Below, in pieces: positions 56,149 through 64,000 of a stretch of 64,000 nt of DNA (position 1 is its first letter; the number at the start of each line of letters is the position of its first letter). Location of the stretch: the NCBI GenBank assembly GCA_950097015.1, contig CATNEN010000001.1:10139001-10203000 (forward strand). Reading direction: 5' to 3'. The notes under the pieces are model-generated. The model made no database searches. It saw only the letters and a list, made by a program, of their open reading frames with translations, and had not been told where the DNA came from. Made by a program: the position numbers and the translations under genes. The stretch is from Macrostomum hystrix. Its lineage: Eukaryota > Platyhelminthes > Macrostomidae.

Positions 56149-56813
56149 TTGCACTTAGTAAGCGGCAGAAGCTGCGAGCAAAAAAGGATAGATACATTAA
56201 AAAGAACTTTGGGTCACATAGCAGCTACCTTATAAATCAGCGTGCCTACTACCACAAAAAGAAGACCAGTAGAATTACCGCAGGCAATAATCCGCCTAAG
56301 CAATCTAAGCGCGTACCAATTTCTCGTTCTGAGGCAGCACGTGTCCGTGAGCGCACGAAGCTTAAAAGAGAGGCTCGAAATCTGCATGATGGGCTGATTG
56401 AAGCAAAAAGGCGGATCAGCATTCTGCGTGTCCAGCTATTGAGGGGGCATCAAGCAACGGCTGCCGCTGAACGGCGCTGTGAGGATCTGGACAGGCGGAG
56501 CAATTTCTTGGTTGAGACCTTAGCTGGTCTGCGGCGCAAAAAGCACATTCGTCAAAGCATCCGAGAAATTTGTGAAGCCTCGCCACCAGATAAGCGAAAG
56601 GCTGTCATGCAGATGCTTGGTGCGTCCCCGAAGGTTCTGAAGGCGCCTGTCAGACGAGTCACGAAAGCCCTTCACGAATCTGTAGAAGCCTTCTGGTGCG
56701 ATGATGAGAATAGCCGCTCGACATCATCGAAGAAGCATTTCATCAGGCGATTCGTGGTAATCACTGGCAAGAAAACCAAGGAGACACGTCAGAAGCGCTT
56801 TCTTGTGTCCACA
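56149..56813 (+). CDS. Single coding exon of a basic coiled-coil protein, probably transposon-related
   Basis: An open exon of about 220 codons between an acceptor (CGTCGCAG at about 56141-56148) and a donor (CCACAG followed by GTAAATG at 56814). It is very basic (SKRQKLRAKKDRYIKKN), then has a long heptad-like region (ERRCEDLDRRSNFLVETL), then FWCDDENSRSTSSKKHF and QKRFLVSTGK. The last block resembles a motif in uncharacterised invertebrate proteins, many linked to transposons, where a charged RDDNSR...GKKD...QKR pattern recurs; that is from memory only. No partner exons were found in the window. Confidence 0.5.
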
Positions 56814-56822
56814 GGTAAATGA

Positions 56823-57021
56823 AGTCCATTGATTACATGGTACGCTGGGCTTGATTACAAAACGCAAGCAATCAGTATATTTTATGAACATTTATACAAA
56901 TATACATTCTACGAGCGTAGATGTAGTCCAGGAACTTAAATTGGAAACAGATATGTAGTGCAGTGAGAGATTCAAACTAGTAAATAAAATCACAATTTTA
57001 ATATCATTTTCTGCTTCCTAA
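56823..57021. other. Spacer between the lone exon and the candidate LTR
   Basis: Nothing was recognised. Confidence 0.3.
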
Positions 57022-58663
57022 TGTAGTGACAGTGGTCGGTTTGAGATCCCCGGCCCACAGCCCTATTAAGTAAAATATTATCGATCACTGAACCAGGCGT
57101 TAGGACGCTCTGTTGCAGTCAGGGACTGGTGGCGTTTGGACGCTCACACAGTACTTCTAAGATTATTACAGTACTCCGTGCGGACCTGGCACCCCGAAAG
57201 GACAGACACAAATACAGTGCTTACCGGTCGGGACGCACGATAGGATGGCAGGATGACGCTGAATGTATTTGTCGGCAATTTTTGCACTTTAATAAACCAT
57301 GCACTCGGAATCACTATTCAATAATCACTTCGCTATGCAATAAATTGAGCCTTCGCCGTAAGAGACCGTCTTTACGGCACGATCTTTTAAAGTTCGCAAG
57401 GGGGGAGAGAGGTAGCCTTGGCCCGGGCAGAAAACGATACCTTAAGGGCTGACAAGGGGGCAGACAGGGGCGGAGCACAAACAAAGCCTACAGCGCGCTG
57501 GGGGGTAGGGTTGTACGCGCTGGACGGGTGGACGGGCAAAGCTACGCAGAGCTGATTGGCGTGAGGGCAAAGCCACGGAGGGCTGGGGTAGGATAGGCAC
57601 ACAATGCCCGCGCCCAGCCAATCAGATGGCGGCACCGGGCACTCTGAGCCAAGACGGCGCTGGGTGAGGAAGGCCTAACAAAACCACAAGACCAGAGACA
57701 CCGGCACCACATCCTCCCCTCCTAAAAAAGCAAAATACACGCATAAGGATGAAACTGGGAAAAGAAGACACTGGGATAAACGACGTCGACCGACCGAAAT
57801 TTAAATGTAAACACAAGGAACGAAACGAAAGTTACTGGCACTGGACAGGGAGGCACTGGGGTTGGCAGAGCGCGGCAAGACTGTAGGGACGCACGTCTAG
57901 GCTATGTACCGACGTCGCGGACCGGGCACTGACGTCACCGGCCTCGGCGCTGATAGCAGAGCGCTGTGGTCGCAGCCAGGGCAGCCGTCGCAGGCACGGT
58001 GCTGACGTCGCAGACAGTGTGCTGGCACCGCAGGCAAGGCGCTGACGTCGCAGACCGAGCAGCCGTTGCAGCCGGCGCAGGCGACTTCGGCAGAGCACTG
58101 ACATCGCAGGCGCACGCTGGCGTCCCAGGCAGGGCGGTGGCGTCGCAGACAGTGCGCTGACGTCACCGGCAGTGCGCTAACATCGCAGGCAGGCCGATGG
58201 CATCGCAGGCAATGTGTTGACGTCACAGGCCGAGCAGCCGTCGCTGCCGGCGCAGGCGACCTCGGCAGAGCACTGACCTCGCGGGCATACGCTGTCGTCG
58301 CAGGATTGCTAGAGTCACAGGCATTGCGCTGACGTCACAGGATTGCTAGAGTCGCAGGCATTGCGCTGACGTCGCAGGCAGGGCGCTGGCTCCGCAGACA
58401 GTGCGATGGCGTCGCCGGCAAGGTGTTGACGTCGCAGGCCGAGCGGCGTTGCAGCCAGGGAAGTGATGTTACCAGGCATGGGGCTGCGATGATGCCTTGT
58501 ACCTGCCGGCAGAGGCGGCCCGTGTCCACCCTCCCAGAATGCCAGGTTTAGTACATACGAACACATACGGTACAAGTAAACCCTACACCAAACGAACATA
58601 CAGTAAAGTACGTGCTAAATAATACGCGGCTAGGAAGGCCGGGGTCCCCTCCGACCACTCACA
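57022..58663 (-). repeat. Candidate LTR of the minus-strand gypsy element
   Basis: Read on the minus strand it would start TGTGAGTGGTCGG and end CCACTGTCACTACA, giving TG...CA borders in an imperfect terminal inverted repeat of about 25 bp. It lies 120 bp past the pol stop, where a 3' LTR is expected. Against this, no clean polypurine tract precedes it, and the partner LTR is outside the window. The interior is GC-rich and contains a degenerate array (57880-58450) with GACGTCGCAGGC-type motifs. Confidence 0.4.
57880..58450. repeat. GC-rich degenerate tandem repeat
   Basis: Irregular units of about 18-24 bp built on GCTGACGTCGCAGGCA with many substitutions. The repeated TGACGTCA/TGACGTCG cores are CRE-like. 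It is non-coding. Confidence 0.75.
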
Positions 58664-58783
58664 CCGGGGAGCATGACGCAATCTGATAGTATCTTTAGCA
58701 GAGATCCACGTCGGGACGCTACTGAACATCAGATGATGCGACGAAACGTGCAGTTTGATGTCGCTTTGCTCGACTCGCGGGCC

Positions 58784-61700
58784 TCAGTACAGCACAGGCT
58801 GGCCATATCGATCAGGTTGTCGGCGTGTTCTGCCGGACCTTCGTGGTTCGAATTCTACCTCCTCCGGTTCCTCATGCTCCGGCGGCAGTTCGGCCTGAAC
58901 CTCCGGGTTAGGTCTAACTGGGTCTTTCCTCTGGTGTCCAGGATGCCAGTCTTCCTCTTCCTGATCTTGCTCGGGTTCTTCGGCTTCGGACTGTACGTCG
59001 TCCGGCTCGGTCTCCGGCCCTTTCACCTCCTGTACTTGGAACTTCCGGAGGTTGTTGAAGTGGACGACTTTCGTTTTCCTGCGGTTCGACGGATTCTCTA
59101 CCTTGAACAGAACCTCTGAGATTTTGCAGAGTACACGGACAGGTCCTCGCCAACTGATGTGAAACTTCGCTGCTTCGTCAGGCTTCAGTGCGGGACTGTA
59201 GATAAAGACGTGGTCGCCCTCCTTGATGTCGGAACCACGAGTTTTTTTGTCGTAGTGGTCCTTCTGCCTTCTCTGATACGTGTTTAGCTGCATCCGCGCA
59301 GCGCGATGAGCCGTCTGCAATTTGATCTCCAGGTCTTTGACGAATTCCACATGCGAGCTCACGCGCTGGGGCGGCTGGTCGGACAGATCGATAGGCAGGC
59401 GCATCTCCGTACCGTAGACCATGTAGTGGGGCGTGTAGCCTGTGCCTCTGTGGACGCTCGATCGGTACGCCATCAACGCTGAACTCACGAACTCCTCCCA
59501 GTCGTTCCGTCCGGCGTCTTCTAGGCAGCACTTGAGCATGGACTTCAAGCTCTTGTTGAAGTTTTCAACCTGTCCATTTCCACTTGGATGGTAGGCTGTA
59601 GTCCGCGACTTCCTGATCTCGAGCATCCGGCACATCTCTCGCACGATTTTGGACTCGAAGTTTCTTCCTTGGTCACTGTGCAGCGTGTTCGGACAACCAT
59701 GCTGACTAATCCATCTGTCGAACAGGACTTTTGCAACCGTCTTCGCTTTCTGATTGCGCAATGGGTAGGCGTCTGGCCACTTAGTGAAGGAGTCTTGGAC
59801 AGTCAGAATGTACGAGTTTCCGGCTTTGCTTCGCGGCAGTGGCCCAACAATGTCCACCATGATGCAGTCGAATGGTGCGGCAAATGTGAGAGGTTTTAGA
59901 GGGGCGCGATTCTTCTTCCCTGCTTTCGCCTTGCAGCAGACAGCGCATCCTCGGATAAACTCCTCAATCGCCCGGGCCAGACCTGGCCGCCAGAAACGCT
60001 GCAACATCTTGTGTTTCGTCTTCGCGAAGCCCATGTGGCCGCCTCCGACACCCTGGTGCAAGCTTTTCAACGTCCTTGGAAGACAGCTTTGTGGGAGTAC
60101 GATGAGTTGCTTGTCGCTCTTGTTCTTGTCACGTATGAACAGCGTCTCTTCTTGGAGCAGCAAATCATCTCGTCGCGCCCAAATTCCTCTTGCCAGTGGA
60201 CTCCAGGCCGTGGTGTCGATCTCTCCCGCATTTGGCGACTGAGTAATAAGGATCAGTGCATTCTTGACAGCCCGTAGGTCACCGTCCTGATCCTGTTCGC
60301 GCTTGAGATCTGCTGCTGAAAAGCCTCCCAGTTCGATGCTGTTGATCCTGTTGCTATACCCACTTGCACAGACAGGGCATGAGTCGGCGCCAAAATGCTT
60401 TCTTACAACCGGCTTTCGGGACATTGCATCCGCATTGACGTGGGCTCGACCTGGCCGGTGGACGATCCTGTACTGGAACGGTGCCAGCTTCTCCAGCCAG
60501 CGTGCCACCTGTCCCTCAGCATCCTTGAAGTTCTTTAGCCACTGGAGGCTGCTGTGGTCAGTGCGCAGGCAGAATTCTTTGCCGAGAAGGTAGTATTTGA
60601 ACTTGGCAACGAACGTCACCACTGCCAGCAGCTCTAGTCGTGTCGTGCAGTAATTGCGCTCTGCTTGATTCAGCGACTTTGAGGCATACGCGATCACTCG
60701 CTCCGAACCATCGGTCTGGACTTGCGAGAGTACGGCCCCGATTCCAACCTTTGAGCTTCCATCGGTGTCGAGCACGAACTCACCAGCCGTAGGCGACAAG
60801 TCCGGATGTGCCATGACTTCAGAGCTCGTCAAATTCTGTTTTAATGCTTCGAAGGCAGTCTCCTGCTCCTCCCATCGGAACTTTGCGCCTTTAGTTGTCA
60901 ACAGAGTCAATGGTGCGGCGATCTCGGAAAAATTTCTGATGAATCTCCGGTAGTAGCCACACAACCCTAAGAAAGACTGCAGCTCCGACAGGTTCTTTGG
61001 CGTTGGCCAGTCTCTCACTTCCTGGACTTTGGACTCTTCCGTGCTGATACCTGTGGCGGAGACCTTGTGCCCCAGGAACTCAACTTCTTTTTGCAGAAAG
61101 TGGCATTTTTGTGGCTTCAAGCTAAGATTAGCCAGTTGAAGCTTTTCAAAGATTTCCTCCAATCGACGCAGATGTTCCGCGACGTCGGCAGACCACACTA
61201 GCAGGTCGTCAATGTAGACCAAACAAGTTCTCCACATCTGCTTGTCCAACACCGCTGCCATCAACCTGGTAAAGGTCGCCGGGCTGTTCACCAAGCCAAA
61301 CGGCATGACTTTCCATCGGAATTGTCCCCGGTGTGGCACTGAAAAAGCTGTCTTGTCCTTGTCCTTCGGAGACATGCCGACCTGCCAAAACCCACTGTGC
61401 AGGTCCATAGTCGAGAAGATCTGTGCCCCATGAAGGGCCTCCAATGCATCGTCGACTCTCGGCATAGGCACTGCGTCTTTGACGGTGACATCGTTAAGCT
61501 TGCGATAATCCACACACATCCTCATTTCTCCGCTCTTCTTACGGACGCAAACGAGTGGCGAGCACCAAGGCGACTGTGCCACTTCTATTTGGCCTTTTTC
61601 CAGCAGCTCGTCAATTTGGTGGTCCACTTCTGGCTGGAGGTGCGGAGGCAATCGGCGCGGTGGAATCTTGATGGGCCGCGCGTTCGTCGTGTCAATTCCG

Positions 61701-63256
61701 TGCTGTACCACTATGGTGACTTTTGGCGCGGACTGCTTGGTCGCAAACACGTCTCGGTATTTCCAGATTAGATCTTGAAAGGCAGAGTTTTCATCACTGG
61801 TCAGCCCACAGGACCCATAGGAGTTGGGCAGCAGCTCCGAAATTTCTAGTTCGTTTGGATCGCCTTTGCTGAGACCCGCACTTCGAGACGGATCAGATTC
61901 CATGGCAAGTAGCTCGACTGTGTTAAACGGTTCCGCGACTTCAAGTGGGCAGAACCAACCCAGCGTGCTACCTCTCCTAATTCGTACTGGCTCCTCTGTT
62001 AGATTAACGAGTCTCGCAGGCACCAGCGCTTTTTCTGATGGTATTACGAGAGCCTTGGCCAGGCAGCGTCCGGACTCGAGGTTGAGCTGACTCAGGTTCT
62101 CGGTGATGCCAAGACAGCCGCTATTTCGCTGGCCTTTCCTTTCGAGCCTTCCAGGGAGGACGATCTGCTGACCTGGTTTTAGAGTTCGTGACCTTTGTGA
62201 CAGGATCCTGCACACTAGCGGTCGTTCTGCCTGCCATCGGATCGGGATGGAGCTTTCGCCCACTCTAAACGCTGCATGCTGGTAGTCGATAACACAGCTG
62301 TTGTCCCTACAGAAGTCCGATCCTAGGACCAGCTGGTATTTGATTCCACTGACCACCAGTACCGGTGTGCTGATGAGTTTTCCAGCTATGGCCACAGGCA
62401 ACTGTACTGTCTTCTCGATGGAGATCGGACTCCCGTTTGCCAAGCTCACATGACCTTCTGCTCCTGCCAGGACTTGGATTCTAGAGTTCGGCAAGCTTTC
62501 GTAGGTCTCCGTAGACATGATAGAGCACGATGCTCCAGAGTCCACTAAAGCGTCTAGCTTCTTTCCGGCTACATTAATGGTGACAAAAATTGATACCGGA
62601 TTGATCTGAATGGGTGGGCTCGATGGTTGCCTTAGCGGTGTAGACAGCCCCGCTTTTGTCTTCTTGCGCCTCGATCTGCGATGACGCTGGGTGCCAGGCT
62701 GTGGTTGCTGATGCTGCTGGTTGCCAGGCTGGGGTTGATGATGATGCTGGATGACTGGCTGGGGTTGCTGATGATGCTGATTGCCAGGCAGTGCTTGCTG
62801 ATGATGCTGGTTGCCAGGCAGTGCTTGCTGATGATGCTGATTGCCAGGCAGTGCTTGCTGATGATGCTGGTTGCCAGGCAGTGCTTGCTGATGATGCTGA
62901 ATGTGAGGCTGGGGTTGCTGATGATGCTGGTTGCCAGGCAGTGCTTGCTGATGATGCTGGTTGCCAGGCAGTGCTTGCTGATGATGCTGATTGCCAGGCA
63001 GTGCTTGCTGATGATGCTGAATGTGAGGCTGGGGTTGCTGATGATGCTGGTTGCCAGGCAGTGCTTGCTGATGATGCTGGTTGCCAGGCAGTGCTTGCTG
63101 ATGATGCTGAATGTGAGGCTGGGGTTGCTGATGATGCTGGTTTGAGGCTGGCGAATAGCAGGGGCTCAGTTGCCTCCAGGACGTGGGCCCCTCCTGTCTT
63201 TTCCCGAATTCTGGCACTGGAACGACAGGTGTCCGACCTCGCCGCAACGGTAGCAC
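58784..63256 (-). CDS. pol: Ty3/gypsy pol polyprotein (protease, RT, RNase H, integrase), intact frame
   Basis: One uninterrupted frame of 1490 codons; translation probably enters by a -1 shift from gag near 63199, so the first 17 or so codons are nominal. A Gln/His-rich repeat linker fills residues of about 40-190. The protease motif ALVDSGASCSIM is near residue 238. RT has CVDYRKLNDVTV, FSTMDLHSGFWQV and VYIDDLLVW (about 680). RNase H has FVLDTDGSSKVGIGAVL. The integrase has HQGVGGGHMG...CAVCCKAK, then VDIVGP, HSDQGRNFES and GQVENFNKSL with exact D-35-E spacing, and a C-terminal RGPVRVL/KVVHFNNLRKF region. All catalytic residues looked for are present, so this copy may be young or active. 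There is no env and no chromodomain; the C-terminus is acidic and then Arg-rich. Confidence 0.92.
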   Translation of the reverse strand: MLPLRRGRTPVVPVPEFGKRQEGPTSWRQLSPCYSPASNQHHQQPQPHIQHHQQALPGNQHHQQALPGNQHHQQPQPHIQHHQQALPGNQHHQQALPGNQHHQQALPGNQHHQQPQPHIQHHQQALPGNQHHQQALPGNQHHQQALPGNQHHQQALPGNQHHQQPQPVIQHHHQPQPGNQQHQQPQPGTQRHRRSRRKKTKAGLSTPLRQPSSPPIQINPVSIFVTINVAGKKLDALVDSGASCSIMSTETYESLPNSRIQVLAGAEGHVSLANGSPISIEKTVQLPVAIAGKLISTPVLVVSGIKYQLVLGSDFCRDNSCVIDYQHAAFRVGESSIPIRWQAERPLVCRILSQRSRTLKPGQQIVLPGRLERKGQRNSGCLGITENLSQLNLESGRCLAKALVIPSEKALVPARLVNLTEEPVRIRRGSTLGWFCPLEVAEPFNTVELLAMESDPSRSAGLSKGDPNELEISELLPNSYGSCGLTSDENSAFQDLIWKYRDVFATKQSAPKVTIVVQHGIDTTNARPIKIPPRRLPPHLQPEVDHQIDELLEKGQIEVAQSPWCSPLVCVRKKSGEMRMCVDYRKLNDVTVKDAVPMPRVDDALEALHGAQIFSTMDLHSGFWQVGMSPKDKDKTAFSVPHRGQFRWKVMPFGLVNSPATFTRLMAAVLDKQMWRTCLVYIDDLLVWSADVAEHLRRLEEIFEKLQLANLSLKPQKCHFLQKEVEFLGHKVSATGISTEESKVQEVRDWPTPKNLSELQSFLGLCGYYRRFIRNFSEIAAPLTLLTTKGAKFRWEEQETAFEALKQNLTSSEVMAHPDLSPTAGEFVLDTDGSSKVGIGAVLSQVQTDGSERVIAYASKSLNQAERNYCTTRLELLAVVTFVAKFKYYLLGKEFCLRTDHSSLQWLKNFKDAEGQVARWLEKLAPFQYRIVHRPGRAHVNADAMSRKPVVRKHFGADSCPVCASGYSNRINSIELGGFSAADLKREQDQDGDLRAVKNALILITQSPNAGEIDTTAWSPLARGIWARRDDLLLQEETLFIRDKNKSDKQLIVLPQSCLPRTLKSLHQGVGGGHMGFAKTKHKMLQRFWRPGLARAIEEFIRGCAVCCKAKAGKKNRAPLKPLTFAAPFDCIMVDIVGPLPRSKAGNSYILTVQDSFTKWPDAYPLRNQKAKTVAKVLFDRWISQHGCPNTLHSDQGRNFESKIVREMCRMLEIRKSRTTAYHPSGNGQVENFNKSLKSMLKCCLEDAGRNDWEEFVSSALMAYRSSVHRGTGYTPHYMVYGTEMRLPIDLSDQPPQRVSSHVEFVKDLEIKLQTAHRAARMQLNTYQRRQKDHYDKKTRGSDIKEGDHVFIYSPALKPDEAAKFHISWRGPVRVLCKISEVLFKVENPSNRRKTKVVHFNNLRKFQVQEVKGPETEPDDVQSEAEEPEQDQEEEDWHPGHQRKDPVRPNPEVQAELPPEHEEPEEVEFEPRRSGRTRRQPDRYGQPVLY
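62690..63150 (-). repeat. 30-bp coding minisatellite between nucleocapsid and protease
   Basis: About 15 units of 30 bp encode the ten-residue repeats QHHQQALPGN and QHHQQPQPHI, arranged in partly duplicated blocks. The period keeps the frame. Confidence 0.9.
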
Positions 63257-64000
63257 GTGACGCCGTTGCGTTGTTTTGGATTCGAAGGGCCGGTCTGGTT
63301 TTCTCGCGCCTCGGGTCGTGCCGCTTGAGTTGACTGCGCCTGGTTTCTTTCCATGCGTTGTATTTTCTCCTCCATTGTCTTCACCTGATGACGCAGCAGG
63401 CGCAGCTCCTCTTCTTTGTCCTGAGCGGTGGCCGGTGTCTCTGCAGCCAGAACATTCAGTCCGGCTCTGGGTCTCGTTCTAGACTGTGCTGAAGATGCCC
63501 TCTGCGCGGCCTCCAGCTGTCGTACTGTCCGAATGGCCTCCGCGAGGTCGGTCGGCTGTTGCAGGTAGAGCCTCTCTCGCACGGTGTCGGACACTCGGAC
63601 ACCCTTCAAGAATCTGTCCTTTGCCAGCTCGGTCCTAGTGTCTGCGTCTGCAGTGGGGAAGGCGTTGCGGGCCAGCTCCAACAGCTCGTCTCCGTAGGTT
63701 TCGACAGCCTCTTTATCTAGCTGGTCACGGTTCGAAAGCTCGAAGCGGTAGTCCTGCACCGTCCTGTTCATGGTGAATCGGGCTACGAGCCTCGCCGTAA
63801 ATTCTCCGTATTCAAGATCGTCCGGGAGGTCCAATTTGTCTACTGCGGCGTATGCCGTTGTGAGATCAAGGAGGCTGATTAGGTGTGGCCTTCGGTCTCC
63901 TTCTTCAATGTCGACCATCCCGCAGTACTCGTTGATATTTTGCAGCCACAAGTTGAAGTTCATCGATGGGACGTACTTGGGCGGCTTCGGAATTCTCGGC
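63166..64000 (-). CDS. gag: Ty3/gypsy gag, truncated by the window edge
   Basis: The frame is open from the window end to the stop at 63166-63168. It has capsid-like helical sequence (MNFNLWLQNINEYCGM, FLKGVRVSDTVRERL), a heptad-like linker (EEELRLLRHQVKTMEEKIQ) and one zinc knuckle CYRCGEVGHLSFQC (CX2CX4HX4C) typical of nucleocapsid RNA binding. The N-terminus lies beyond 64000, because the frame stays open upstream of the first visible Met. It overlaps pol by about 90 bp in the -1 relation. Confidence 0.9.
   Translation of the reverse strand, partial: PRIPKPPKYVPSMNFNLWLQNINEYCGMVDIEEGDRRPHLISLLDLTTAYAAVDKLDLPDDLEYGEFTARLVARFTMNRTVQDYRFELSNRDQLDKEAVETYGDELLELARNAFPTADADTRTELAKDRFLKGVRVSDTVRERLYLQQPTDLAEAIRTVRQLEAAQRASSAQSRTRPRAGLNVLAAETPATAQDKEEELRLLRHQVKTMEEKIQRMERNQAQSTQAARPEARENQTGPSNPKQRNGVTCYRCGEVGHLSFQCQNSGKDRRGPRPGGN
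63199..63205 (-). promoter_or_regulatory. Candidate -1 frameshift site between gag and pol
   Basis: On the minus strand G GGA AAA is in phase with gag (codons TCG GGA AAA) and a -1 slip enters the pol frame. It follows the zinc knuckle and precedes the gag stop by about 30 nt. GGGAAA-type heptamers are known slippery sites. Both genes are intact here, which makes a functional site likely. Confidence 0.65.

Overview
The window is eukaryotic DNA, most likely from an invertebrate animal; the species cannot be named from the sequence. The evidence is spliceosomal introns with phase-matched GT/AG borders, AATAAA signals, a tRNA-derived SINE, and several classes of eukaryotic transposon. No ordinary host gene was recognised. 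Almost everything that can be identified is a transposable element, a fragment of one, or a tandem-repeat array.

Layout from left to right. 0.3-4.3 kb: a nine-exon KDZ (Kyakuja-Dileera-Zisupton) transposase gene that looks intact in the part visible, with a SINE in one intron. 4.3-10.2 kb: mostly anonymous DNA, with a short repeat-bearing reading frame and a 312-bp foldback element (9598-9909). 10.2-12.1 kb: a satellite with higher-order organisation. 13.0-24.7 kb: Helitron-derived modules (minisatellites, a shared core, a 3' end) interrupted by a 1.16-kb inverted-repeat element and a 2.3-kb retroelement fragment, then a zinc-knuckle gene and an RPA-like gene lying head to head. 24.7-32.4 kb: a Helitron whose RepHel gene can be followed through nine exons (coiled-coil repeats, OTU protease, zinc finger, HUH Rep, PIF1-type helicase), but which has lost a splice donor and the helicase C-terminus. 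32.4-38.9 kb: a second zinc-knuckle/RPA gene pair, more minisatellites, and another Helitron 3' end. 38.9-42.6 kb: a gene-less Helitron made almost entirely of two minisatellites. 42.6-43.0 kb: the start of a further copy.

43.4-55.5 kb: a decayed Ty3/gypsy-class retroelement with gene order gag, env-like glycoprotein, then pol. Its integrase is split by a 1.97-kb PIF/Harbinger element whose removal restores the frame. 56.1-56.8 kb: a lone coding exon of an uncharacterised, probably transposon-related family. 57.0-64.0 kb: a Ty3/gypsy element on the minus strand with an intact 1490-codon pol frame. Its gag runs off the window edge, and a candidate LTR lies at the left.

The points most worth following are the Helitron-associated gene pair found twice with a conserved intron phase, the head-to-tail Helitron junctions, the seeding and expansion of minisatellites by Helitrons, and the internal position of the env-like gene in the retroelement.
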